A stretch of DNA of 23,040 nt from Haplomitrium mnioides. Taxonomy: Eukaryota > Marchantiophyta > Haplomitriopsida > Calobryales. The notes beneath the pieces are model-generated. The model saw nothing but the letters and a program-made list of their open reading frames with translations, was not told where the DNA came from and did not search any database. The number at the start of each line of letters is the position of its first letter. The first letter of the stretch is position 1. The stretch is taken from the NCBI GenBank assembly GCA_049999725.1, contig JBNGIS010011089.1, positions 1-23,040 on the forward strand, given 5' to 3'. The position numbers were made by a program, and so were the translations under genes. This document shows positions 11,102-20,599 of this stretch, piece by piece.

Positions 11102-11398
11102 CTTCAATACTAATTTCTTTAAAATATATACTATTAAGATCAAAATCAAACAAAGTTACCTATAAGGGCATAGATTCTATCTCTTGTAGCTTCTATATAT
11201 AAACTCTTAAGACCAAAATCAAGCAAGATCACCTTGCAAGCATGGGTTTCATCAATCATAATTTTCATACATTTGCTTTTGGGATCAAAATCAAATAAGA
11301 CACTTGTATATGAATGGAATTTGTTACTTATATCTTTCATCCATATACTCATAAGATAAAAATCAAATAAGGACCTCTATGTGTACTATGAAGCTAGA
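11102..11398 (+). repeat. Degenerate ~73-bp tandem array, right part
   Basis: After the 34-base remainder of the interrupted unit, further units open at 11136, 11209, 11281 and 11353 (periods 73, 72 and 72). Each begins with a variant of AAGATCAAAATCAAATAAG. Bodies are poorly conserved. The phase matches the left part once the insertion is removed. The frames on either strand are chance frames in the repeat. Confidence 0.8.
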
Positions 11399-14142
11399 GG
11401 CTTTGCCGACTTCTCCTCATGTGACTTTGATGCGGAGTGCACATTGAAGATGAGAGGTGGGTTGAAGTGTGACTACAATCATCAATATAAAAAAAAATTG
11501 TACAAACTCTACAAAACATAAGAACTCAATACAAAATATCTTTGAAATCCTCAACTCTTTACTCCAAATACTCTCTTGCAAAACACTCTTGCTCTCAGCC
11601 TTCCAACTCTCCACACACTCCTAACTCCAAGGAGAGCCCTTCCTCAAGTACTTGCCCTCCCATGAGTCTTCATTATAGCTCCTTCAAGCGCTTCTACAAT
11701 GGTATCTCCAAGAATAAACTCTCAAGTGTAAAATCAAAAGTCTAAAGTAGTGTAAAGTGAAAGTTGTCACACCATTCCATATAGATTTCTATTTTTAGAC
11801 ATTTTGAGTTTTTCGTTTTTTAAGGCCATGTACTCTCATCGAAAGGTTATCTTTTGATGTCTGTTGATTGTATGAACCAAGAGGAGAGTTAAGGTATTGT
11901 AGCTCTTGGAAAAGCATGGATTCCTTGTGAGCAAAGGTGCGCTGGTTTTAATATCAAAAGATCAACACTTTGGAATTTCTTCAAGAAGATATCACTTGAA
12001 GAAAAAGTAGATCGAATGATTTGTGAGATTTCCGTCATTCATAGTATCTTGGATTGCGATTGAGAAATCTGATCAAGAAATTGGAAGTATCCGTGGTATC
12101 TCAAAGTGCTGAAAGTTTTGTGGAAGAAATTTCGCTAAAGATTGCAGGTCTGTGAAGAAACTAAAGAGAAATCAATTGCAGAATTTCTGGTTTGTTGGGT
12201 TGTTGCAATTTAATCAAAGAAGGTTCTCTTGCTAAAGAAGAATTGAAGAGCGGTTTTTAGGTTGTTGAATCAAAGAAGGCAATGAGTTGTGCTACTGGAG
12301 AAAAGTTGTTGAAGGAAATTGTTGAGCTGATCAACATCAAAAAATTGCAAGATTGTGAGCAGCAGATTTGATTTGCAAGAAACTCTCACTTGAAAATATC
12401 ACAGCATGGTGAGCAGCCCATGCATTTTGCCATTTTCCTCCTTTCTTATAATCGTGATTTAGGGATTTGGAGCGTGCTCCAATATTGTTGATCGAAGGAG
12501 ATTTGTGCAAATAGCTTCATCAAAGAGCAAGCAAATTGATTTGTGCGTCAAGGGTGGAGTTTCGTCAAAGGGTTGCCAGTTGAGAAAATTCTACGAGGAG
12601 TGTTTTCAAGGAGGCTTTGAGCGCTTTCAACGTTTTATGTGTCGAGGGAAGTTCATGTCAAAGAGCACATATTTTGGTGTCTAGAGGATTTTCGCAGGAC
12701 TTCGTCGAGCTGCAACATCGAGTTGAAGCATCAAGTTGAGAAACTTGCAAGGCTTGGTTAATCTATAGCATCGAGCATGGCCCTTAATTGAGTCTTACGA
12801 TTTTTGAGCAAAAAGGTTTCTTTGTTGATGCAAAGATTTTGTCGAGCAGGAGGACTTTGTCGACTTGTTGTGCAGAGGATTTGCAAGTTGCATAGGGGTA
12901 ATCACATATTTATCTTCGTTGTGCTATGTTGTATGTTGGGATCTGCTTGATGTTGCTAGAGAAGTGTAGAAAACTTGTCAATGTAATGGTCGTCTTGATT
13001 TCTTTGTCGGGTAGACGATTTGCTAAAAGCAGATCAATCAAATAGAAAGCTGGGTTTCATAAGAGTTGCTATTGTCATTTTCAAAAAAGCATGAGATGCA
13101 GATTGGAGGAAAATTGTTCAAGGGTTTTGGCTGGTCTTTTCTGGGAAGAGAAGTTCTTTGTGAGGAGTAAAGTTGCCATCGAATCGATTCTAAAAGAGTA
13201 GCATTTTTGTGATTTTGTGAGGTGACGTTTTGAGGTAGGGCTCTCATGGGATGAAGAGTCGACACTTGATGTTATTGGATGAGATTTCATCAAATAAACA
13301 AGTCACTGAGTTGCAAGCAAGCACCAATCAGGGATTAGGGATCCAAAATTGCACAGTTTGGGAGTAAAAATAAAATAAAATAAATTTTTTTGTCTTGTTG
13401 TTCATATTCTTCAAGCATCAACAGCAATTCTTCATTGAAGGCATGATCTAAAGTCAAGATTTAGTGGAAGAACATTTTCAGAATAAGGCTTTCTAGAGAT
13501 TTTATGTTCAAAAGGAAAAAACCAAGTGCGATTGTGTAAGAAGATTCAGCGAGCAGCCCATGCTGCTCTCGTTTTCATAAAGCAACGAGAATCGTTTTGC
13601 AAGCAGGGTGTGAGGGAGTATACTTGTTTGAGCTGCTAGCAAGATCAATTATTATCAAGGACATGTTTTGTCAAAGGGCTGCATAAATTGAGCTACCCTG
13701 TCACTATTTTCTTGGCTACTCATTTCTTCATCAATGAACAATACAGATTGTCAAGTAGGAGCAATTGTCATTGCTGAGGCTATCTTGGTATATTCATCAA
13801 ACCCATCATAGTAGTCTTCCCTAAGTTGTTGTAGCATATCTCAATGGAGAAGAGGAATGTTAAGATCTACTCAAGCAGAGATGGACATATATTTGTTTGA
13901 GTAGAAAGGGAAATTTGTTGTAGCTTCAAGGAAGTAAAGTTTTTGCATCATTGAAGGTTGGAATTACAGAGGCTTGTTGCTCAAGTTTTGGACCAAGGAA
14001 GGATTGATTGGTGGTTATTTTGTCTGTTGCAGTAAATTGTTACAAACCTATTCAATTTTGATGTAAAGAACAAGTAAATGCCTAAAGGATTTCACTAAGC
14101 ATCAGAAAGTATGGCTCTAGGTGTGTCCATGAGGGGACAGAT
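11399..14142. other. No gene seen; LTR-like non-coding DNA
   Basis: The stretch contains only short broken frames. A TGTCACACC word at 11765 resembles the start of many plant LTRs, and the following 3 kb has LTR-like composition with recurring short words; GAGCAGCCCATGC, for example, is at about 12414 and again near 13553. I could not find a matching CA end with a duplicated AAAGT target, so the boundaries are unproven. It lies where the 5' LTR of the downstream element should be, but it does not match that element's 3' LTR. Confidence 0.4.
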
Positions 14143-14184
14143 TTGAACAAAGCAGAGTCTCCTCTTAGAGCTTGCTTTGTTCAA
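14143..14184. repeat. 12-bp perfect inverted repeat (hairpin)
   Basis: TTGAACAAAGCA (14143-14154) is followed after 18 bases by its exact reverse complement TGCTTTGTTCAA (14173-14184). There is no T-run after it and no neighbouring gene, so it is not called a terminator. It is too short for a typical plant microRNA precursor arm. Confidence 0.7.
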
Positions 14185-14799
14185 GTTGTACGGCCAGGAG
14201 GTCTTGGGGTTGTTTATTTGCAAGGGATCAATTTCTGCTTGAGAAGAGAGAGCAAGTAGAGTCAACTCAAGAAGGAATCAAAACAAAGTAATTGTTCTAG
14301 GCTAACACGACAACTTTGGAATGAGCCAAAAGAGCACATGCTCTATTTGCAAGAGAGATATTCAGAAGAGACCTGCTGCCAAAAATCGTTTTGCAACACA
14401 AAACTCTAGGTAGCTAAACACTAATCAAATTAAAAACAGAATTTTTGGCAAGATAAAATAAAATAGCACAAAAAATTTGAATTCAAAGAGGTTAAACCGG
14501 AACCTCTATTGAGTGGTGCAAGGGTGGTAGGAGCTCACCAACAGGCTCCAAAGGCACAAGCTATTTAGAAGCCCAAACTTTCACTGAAGTGAAGAAGGAA
14601 AGTCTAAAAACTTATTTGCAAGAAACCAAAGATCGACCCACAGTGCTCAAGAGAAGAGCGACAAAATTTTGTTTTGATTTGTTGTCAATTTTGTTCCAAG
14701 GTTGAGAAGAAGACCAATCAACTAGGATTGGCACGCAAAGTGTACCCTATCTAGAGGAGAAGGAATGGTCACTTGTGTTGATTTGCGTATTTCAGCCGA

Positions 14800-14870
14800 C
14801 TTGTGGGCAAGTGGTTGAGTGGTAATAGCGCAGTATGTGAGCTATGAGTGAGTTCAACTAAGCAAAGGTC
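14800..14870 (+). other. tRNA-like (SINE-head-like) A-box/B-box pair
   Basis: TGGTTGAGTGG at 14812-14822 resembles a Pol III A box (TRGCNNAGTGG) and is followed by a D-arm-like TAATAGCGC. GAGTTCAACTAA at about 14850-14861 keeps the GTTCAA core of a B box. The 28-base spacing suits a tRNA-derived SINE head. No cloverleaf, tail or target duplication is evident, so it is either a very degraded tRNA-derived element or coincidence in the leader of the downstream retrotransposon. Confidence 0.3.
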
Positions 14871-15193
14871 AACACAAAGCCAGCGACTGGAAAATTGCGA
14901 TACAGCATCACTCACATTGGCATCCAATTTTGACCTACAGTAGGAGCAACTCAATAGTTGGTAAGTGACCATACATCAGACGAAGAGGAGGAGACTCTTT
15001 CTAGCACTCAAGCACATTCCCCATTGTCTTGGAATATGGATGAGATGTATGGATCCACAAAAGGCCAAGGAGATTCTCTAGTGCAGTAGGCACCATTGAG
15101 CTGGATGATTTCATCTAGTAGTTTGATACTTGGTGTGATATGCAAACATTGTAGAATTCTACTCTCTTTACACATTTCATAGCATGGAAATGT

Positions 15194-15900
15194 TTGTTTC
15201 AGCATTTGGAAGGGCCGCCAATGGATGATTACCATGAATTTTGGCATGCTTATTTGATTGAGATTGAGGAGTGGAGACAGTATTGGTCACCCGATTATGT
15301 CTCTATCACCTATGGTGGAGGGCAAGTGCCCATTACCCTACGACCCATACAGCATCCCCTAGTGGCGCTAGCCACAATATTGGTGCTTCAGAGGCAGGAG
15401 GAGTTTTCAGTACACTTGTTCCAGTCACTACAGCAGAGAGTGGAGGGATTCCTTTGTTTAACTCTATGGTTAAGTTTTTTGAGCTTCTAAGGCATAATTA
15501 CCAAGGTGTGAGGACGAATAAGCTGAAGAGTCTTTAGGAGTTCCAGTGCAAGATTGAAGAGAGCTTGAGGAAAGCCTACACTAGGATGAGAAGGCTTATC
15601 AATGTCACAAAGGGAGTGACAGAGGCTCAAGCTATTTAGTTTTGGTATTCTATCCTTGATAGGGATTTGAGGAATAGAGTGAGAGATGCCACCCTTCTCA
15701 CAGATTCTAATCCCACTCTAGCCATTGTGTTTACATTGTCAAAGCATATTGAGCTCAACTTGGTGAATGAGAGAGTAGTCATTGCAGGTTTTCAGAAGGA
15801 AGTGCCAAAATTTGCGTTTCCAGCCACATCTACATCACAATCTGCGCCACAGAAGAGCCAAAAGGCTGGAAGACATGGTGGGTAGTCAACTTTGCCATCT
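15194..15900 (+). pseudogene. Gag (capsid region), decayed
   Basis: The N-terminal part reads in one frame from about 15194 (MDDYHEFWHAYL; EEWRQYWSP). It shifts frame near 15350 into IPLFNSMVKFFELLRHNYQG. The capsid-like helical region follows (FQCKIEESLRKAYTRMRRLI, FWYSILDRDLRNRVRDATLL, LSKHIELNLVNERV), matching the general pattern of Retrotrans_gag domains. In-frame TAG stops lie at 15535, 15637, 15883 and 15913, most where Gln or Trp is expected. The true start is not identifiable and may lie upstream of 15194. The frames on the opposite strand are shadows. Confidence 0.75.
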
Positions 15901-15918
15901 TATGCAGGTGAGTAGTTA

Positions 15919-16216
15919 GGTTATTGGACCTGTGGTGGAGACCATTTGCAAAAGCTATGTATATAGGCGAAGAAGCCACATGCAACATGTTTTTGAGATC
16001 CAGGTGCAGTTGGCCTTCGACCATTGTGGGGTCATGCGTCACACTAGGGATAAGTGTTTTTTGCTTCACTCGGAGCTGCAACGAAGAGGAGAACGCCCAA
16101 GTGAGCAAAGTAGAGGCGAGCAAGGTGGTCGTGGCCGAGGAGCATCACCAGTTGGGAGAGCTGAGGTAAGTGCTCCAGCATCTATTGTGGATCCTAAGGA
16201 TGTTAGGATTGCATAG
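15919..16216 (+). pseudogene. Gag nucleocapsid: two degenerate CCHC zinc knuckles and an Arg/Gly-rich tail
   Basis: Knuckle 1 (15922-15960) reads YWTCGGDHLQKLC, fitting C-x2-C-x3-H-x4-C with the first Cys replaced by Tyr. Knuckle 2 (16016-16060) reads FDHCGVMRHTRDKC, a C-x2-C-x4-H-x4-C pattern with the first Cys replaced by Phe. A frameshift between them puts knuckle 2 in another frame. A basic Arg/Gly-rich stretch (RGEQGGRGRGA) follows, typical of nucleic-acid-binding Gag tails. In-frame TAG stops occur at 15964 and 16214. The role in an active element would be packaging of the RNA genome. Confidence 0.7.
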
Positions 16217-16879
16217 GTGGAGCAGCAAATATCTGCCATGAATACAGCATATGTGAGGCCCAACTCTCGAGGTGAAGCCTCCACTTCATATGCAATTGAT
16301 GGAGAGTTAGCTGGTATGGGATTTATTTGTGGGACAACCATATTGATGTGTTTGCGGCAATTACCAGAGCAGCAGGTAAGGCTATTGAGCCTAAGAGAGC
16401 AACAATGGAGTCAGATCCTTAGAGAGGGGATGCTCATCATTAGGTAAGGCTTCCACAATCATTTGAGTTGACTGATTTGGTGAGGACTACTTCCGTGCAT
16501 TTGACTTAGGCTTCCAAAGAGATGGAGAGATTAGCCAAAGTAGAGAGGGTGCATCTTCTGTTATGGAGATAGCTAGGTTAGTGGTACACAAACCATTGTT
16601 TTCAGCTATAGATGTGTTGACTAGAGGAGTCACACTAGTTAAAGTGTTCAAGTTAGCACCCACATTATGTGGGGAGACTCAAGGTACTACTTCCAATATG
16701 AAGGTGAGACCTATGAGTAGAGTAGCTGACGCAAGTGCCTATACATCTGAAGGTGAGACATGGTATGCTATTGCGGCCTAGCTGATGGAGTTATCAGCTC
16801 GACTAGTATTTGAGAGGACAAGATTCAAACCCAATGTGGTGACTATCGACAATTGGGGTGGTATTTTTTGACTTGTTGG

Positions 16880-17230
16880 TTCTTCAAATGTGGTGTACAG
16901 GCCAGCGAGAGTGTTGTTGGATACAGGTGCATAAGTGTTGATGTTGGGCAAGTCAGCTGTACAGGGATAGGGAGGCCTGGAGATGTAGAGATTTCTCCTT
17001 TTCCAATCCAAACTTCATTGGGAGGACCTTCACCCACACAACACATCATACATAGAGAGATTGAGCTTAGAGTGCAAGCTGATCATCCCACATATAGCTC
17101 ATATATGAGCGCTTGAGCCATACTTACCAAGGCTGAGTCTTATGATATTTTGGTGGGGTGTATGATGCTATATGCCATAAGGTTCACCATTGATTTTTGA
17201 GATGAGTCAATATCCTATTAGCTTGGATGG
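16880..17230 (+). pseudogene. Aspartic protease, decayed
   Basis: The active-site loop reads RVLLDTGA, with the catalytic Asp codon at 16920-16922, followed by a TAA stop and VLMLGK. After a frameshift the fold continues with ISPFPIQTSLGG, REIELRVQADHP and AILTKAESYDILVG near 17000-17160, and ends at MLYAIRFTIDF. This is a retropepsin-like domain that would process the polyprotein. TGA stops at 17114 and about 17199 sit where Trp is plausible. Between Gag and this domain (16217-16880) lies a poorly conserved spacer with several stops. Confidence 0.75.
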
Positions 17231-17549
17231 CATTTTGGAGAGGCAAGATCAAGCGGGTTGTCTATCAAATTTAGTGGACCAATTGGGGGTCCATTATCAC
17301 ATTCTATGGCATTGTCAACATTTTCTGGGGTTATCACCAACTATTTCGACTTGTTGGAAGGGAATGCACATGCGATCGACATTCCTTCTATTGATGAGGC
17401 ATCTTTAGAGGTTACAAGGCCAACATCATCATTATCAGGTGAGGTGATTCTTGTGAGTGGAAGTAAGGAGAGGTTGTGGCAGTTACAAACATCCAGATTG
17501 GTTGAGAATGCTTAGCATGATGCATTTGCCCTATATCTTGCACTAGATG
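17231..17549 (+). pseudogene. Pol linker between protease and methyltransferase
   Basis: One frame stays open from about 17219 to 17513 (KFSGPIGG, FSGVITNYFDLLEGNAHAID, IPSIDEASLEV), ending at a TAG. I do not recognise a domain. It is continuous with the end of the protease, so the methyltransferase that follows belongs to the same polyprotein rather than to a separate insertion. Confidence 0.55.
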
Positions 17550-18600
17550 GTTCTGTCATATCTAGATTTTGTGAATCTTTCCTCACTAGATTCTATGCCA
17601 ATTTTATGGCAGTATCTTATTGATGGTATTTGCTTGTTGGAGTTGTTTGGAAGTATTAGTACAGGGTTAGTTGTTGTGTTCCAAGTAGAGATTTCAGTTT
17701 GGCAGTATTTTGTATGTGGAGAAGGGTGGGATCGTCCAAAGAATCTCCTTGAGGCATGAGGCATTGATGGTTGAGCAATATACATGATTGCTTTCAGTTA
17801 GTGTGGTCTGAGGTTATCTGCATGCATTGCTGACCAATATCTTATTGTTGGGAGTGGACCACTTAGCTAGAGTGGGGCCTATTGATTTGTTGATTGCAAG
17901 ATAGCTATATCAAGGCCAATCGAGGGCTGGCTTGGGCCAAGGGTTGCAAGACCTTTGCTCAAAATTGTTTTAGGAGATGTTAAAGATTCTATGCCATCTC
18001 CAACTTCATCAAGTACCACCTCTTGCGTATATCTTGGAGAATGTGCTTATATTGGAAGATAGTTGCCAATGCCATGTGGAGAGTGTTTATCAAGTGCAAC
18101 GTTCTTGGATTGGACGTGTTGTGTTTTGGATTCCGCACAAGCATGATCATGAGCACATCGACCATGATTGTGGTGGACTAACCTGCTGCCTATTGAGGTG
18201 TTGAAGAGAGCTTATGACAAGATTGTGAGATCACCAAGTGCCATTGTGAATAATATTTTGGATGTGAGACGTCACGCTTAGAGGGTTCTTTATGCTGATC
18301 GCCCACCACTGGCATTAGTCAACGAAGTAGGTCGACCTCGTGGAGCATCATCCACACTAGTGAGTCATCCTGCGTCTTATACATTTTGGGCAGAAGGCTT
18401 CCGGTCTTATTTGGGATGCAACCTTGCAGAAGCTGGTGGAACCCAATGCCGATGAGAGAGAGAGGGCAATGGGGCTCTCCACTAGTACCATTGCTGTACC
18501 ACTGCAGAGATTGAGCGATGCCATGTGTTGGGACAAGCCATGGATTTGAGTTGTCTTACATGGATTGTGAGTTTGGGGGTAGCTGAACAATGCAAGATGC
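17550..18600 (+). pseudogene. C5 cytosine DNA methyltransferase domain inside pol, decayed
   Basis: The conserved motifs appear in canonical order. Motif I, which binds S-adenosylmethionine, is LLELFGSISTGL at 17634-17669. After a frameshift near 17709 a motif II-like acidic residue appears in YVEKG (17713-17727). The motif IV region at 17896-17931 follows LARVGPIDLLIA and keeps QGQSRAGLGQGL. Motif VI is AYILENV, with ENV at 18037-18045. Two more frame changes follow (near 18165 and 18388). The rest reads LPIEVLKRAYDKIV, DRPPLALVNEVGRPRGAS, GLIWDATLQKLVEPNADERE, then a motif X-like VLGQAMDLSCLTW at 18525-18563. In motif IV the PCQ signature has become Leu-Tyr-Gln after a TAG stop, so the catalytic Cys is lost. 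The order I-IV-VI-X excludes a DRM-type permutation. At about 320 residues it is catalytic only, with no BAH, chromo or RFTS domain. It would have methylated cytosine C5 in DNA. Confidence 0.85.
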
Positions 18601-18955
18601 GCTCTTGTGGGATGACTAACTCGCCAATAGTTAGCATACATCCTTCTGGGACAGTCAAGGCTATTGATAGAGGCATAGTATCATGTACCATGGAGGCTAT
18701 GTCAAGGCTGATCCACACATATGAAGTTGCAGCAAGTCATTTTTATGACAATTAGATTTCAGCCCAAGGGAGTGACAATTCAGCGGATCACGATTCAGAT
18801 CTGACTCCACCACATCATATTTTGGCTAGTAAGATTTCAGCAAAGCCAAATATGAAGCAAGAATATCACTTGACTCTTGTGGAAAAATGGGTGCCACTAG
18901 TTGGACTGCAATTTACAAGAGGTAAAAGTGTAGAGGTACATCAATTCTTGTGTGG
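18601..18955 (+). pseudogene. Pol linker between methyltransferase and reverse transcriptase
   Basis: One frame runs through MRSCGMTNSP, IDRGIVSC and HTYEVAASHFYDN to a TAG at 18753, then continues toward RT. No domain is recognised. Part may be the C-terminal tail of the methyltransferase module. Confidence 0.45.
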
Positions 18956-19935
18956 TTATTCACATTGTTTTACTTTTAGCATGAAGGATCTGGGGACCTT
19001 GAGAGGACCAGGCATCCGGATTGAGTTGGCTAGTGATGCACCTATTTTTTGACATCCATATCGTTATAGTGTGGTGGAGAGAGGGTTGAATCAGACCAGG
19101 ACATAAGATTTGTTGGAGGCTGGATTGGTGGAGATGTCATTTGAAGAATATGCATATTCCATAGTGATGCCAGTCAAGAAGGATGTGCATGGGAACTACA
19201 CCGACAAGAAGATGTGTGGTGACAATCATCCTATCAATTGGCAGACCAAGTCTAACAAGTATGCTATGCCTACACTTGAGGAGATCTTTGATGCAGTTGA
19301 GCATGCTAAGATCTTTAGCTCGTTGGATTTGAGAGCACGGTACCATTAGCTGCCATTGAGGCAAGAGGACAATGCCAAAATAACATTTTGGGGTATTGAT
19401 GCAGATTGCAAGGATCGACTATATTAGTGGCTGTTTTCACCATTTGGGTTCAAGAACATGCCAGCTGAGGGTGATGGACAAAGTTCTTAGAGGTTTGGAC
19501 TTTGTCAAATGCTACATCGACGATATTATGGTTTATTCAACATATATGGACTAGCACCGGAGGCATCTACATATGGTGTTTGACAAGCTTAGGTACCACA
19601 AGTTGAAGCTGCATCCAAGAAAGTGCAAATTCTTCCAGGATCAGATTGAGTGTTTGGGGCACACTATATATCTAAGAAGGTTGGGTGTGCAACAAACTAA
19701 GGTGAGTGCCATTGCTGAGATTCCACAACTCACTAATGTGAGTAAAGTCCATGCATTTTTTGGATTGGCTAGTTACCATAGGAGATATATGAAAGAGTTC
19801 AGCCAAGTTGCCAAGCCCTTGACCATGCTCACCAAGCTAGATCATGAATGGATTTGGAGTGAAGACCAAGAGAGGGCATTCCAAGAGTTGAAAGGTAGAT
19901 TGACTTCTGCACCTATTTTGAGAAGACTATTTTAG
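18956..19935 (+). pseudogene. Reverse transcriptase, decayed
   Basis: The frame enters with HCFTFSMKDLGTLRGPGIRI and passes a TGA at 19050. It continues with LLEAGLVEMSFEEYAYSIVM, KKMCGDNHPINWQTKSNKYA and IFSSLDLRARYH, all fingers/palm signatures of Ty3/gypsy RT. After a frameshift and small deletion near 19470 come RGLDFVKCYIDDIMVYS (catalytic YIDDI at 19513-19527), LKLHPRKCKFF and LGHTIY. Thumb/connection motifs follow (VHAFFGLASYHRRYMKEFS, WSEDQERAFQELK). Stops at 19347, about 19426, about 19551 and 19933 are all TAG. The two active-site Asp residues survive, but the stops make this copy inactive. Confidence 0.92.
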
Positions 19936-20300
19936 CTTCATATTGATTGGAGTAGAGCAGAGTTGGGAGCAATGCTGACCCACAAGGATGATAAGGGAGA
20001 AGAGTTTGTAGTAGTCTTTGTGAGCAGATCAAATAATTTGGTTGAAGCTAAGTATAGTTCCTATGAGGGAGAGTGTTTGGCAGTAGTGTGGGTTGTCGCA
20101 CACTTTTGTTGTTTTTTGTTTGGTACTCTATTCAATTTGGTTATAGATCATCAACCCCTCAAATGGTTGATGGAGTCTAATAAACTCACAAGCAAGCTTG
20201 CCAAGTGGGCATTGCTGTTGCACGAGTACAACTTCTAGGTGGTTCATAGGCTTGGTATGACTAACTTGGATGCAGATGGATTGAAGCGTAATCCATCCAC
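19936..20300 (+). pseudogene. RNase H domain, decayed
   Basis: It continues in the RT frame after one TAG. The acidic residues of the family are visible in LHIDWS, KYSSYEGECLA and VIDHQPLKWL, followed by LAKWALLLHEYNF, a TAG at 20236, and VVHRLGMTNLDADGLKRNPS, the usual close of a Ty3/gypsy RNase H. It would degrade the RNA strand during reverse transcription. A roughly 100-codon tether to the integrase follows (20301-20600), acidic and without a recognised fold. Confidence 0.88.
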
Positions 20301-20599
20301 AAGCCAACATGATGAGACTGTTGCACGTTGGCATGAGGAGTCCGATGAAAAGATGGTGTCGGGTTGGCATGCATCTGCCTTTTTTCCTTGGATGCTAGCT
20401 TGGAGTGGATTGGTGGATGACCCTATTGATAGAGTTGTTGTTGAGATCTCAATAGGAGACAGAGTTGAGGATTCTAACTTGGATCAAGATATTCACAATG
20501 ATGGACATGTGCTGGAGTATCTACGCACAAGTTTTCTGAGTGGACATCTTGATGCCAAGAAGAGAGGTAGAGTTCAGCAGCAAGCCAAGAGGTTGCGAT

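Noticed and set aside
7728-11398. CRISPR-like array
   Set aside because: Units are adjacent tandem repeats with only one degenerate conserved word and no uniform repeat-spacer structure, in an evident plant nuclear context.
11760-14290. A second solo LTR starting TGTCACACC at 11765 with AAAGT target duplication
   Set aside because: I found no CA end followed by AAAGT; candidates near 14285 and 14732 lack a proper CA terminus. Kept only as a possible LTR start.
14955-14975. TGGTAAGTGACC as a tRNA-iMet primer binding site for the right element
   Set aside because: Only the first five bases match the usual TGGTATCAGAGC; there is no LTR end resembling the 3' LTR next to it.
17977-18755. Independent host methyltransferase gene or pseudogene
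   Set aside because: The reading path is continuous with the protease-linker upstream and RT downstream, no intron or gene-like flank is seen, and decay is uniform, so it is part of pol.
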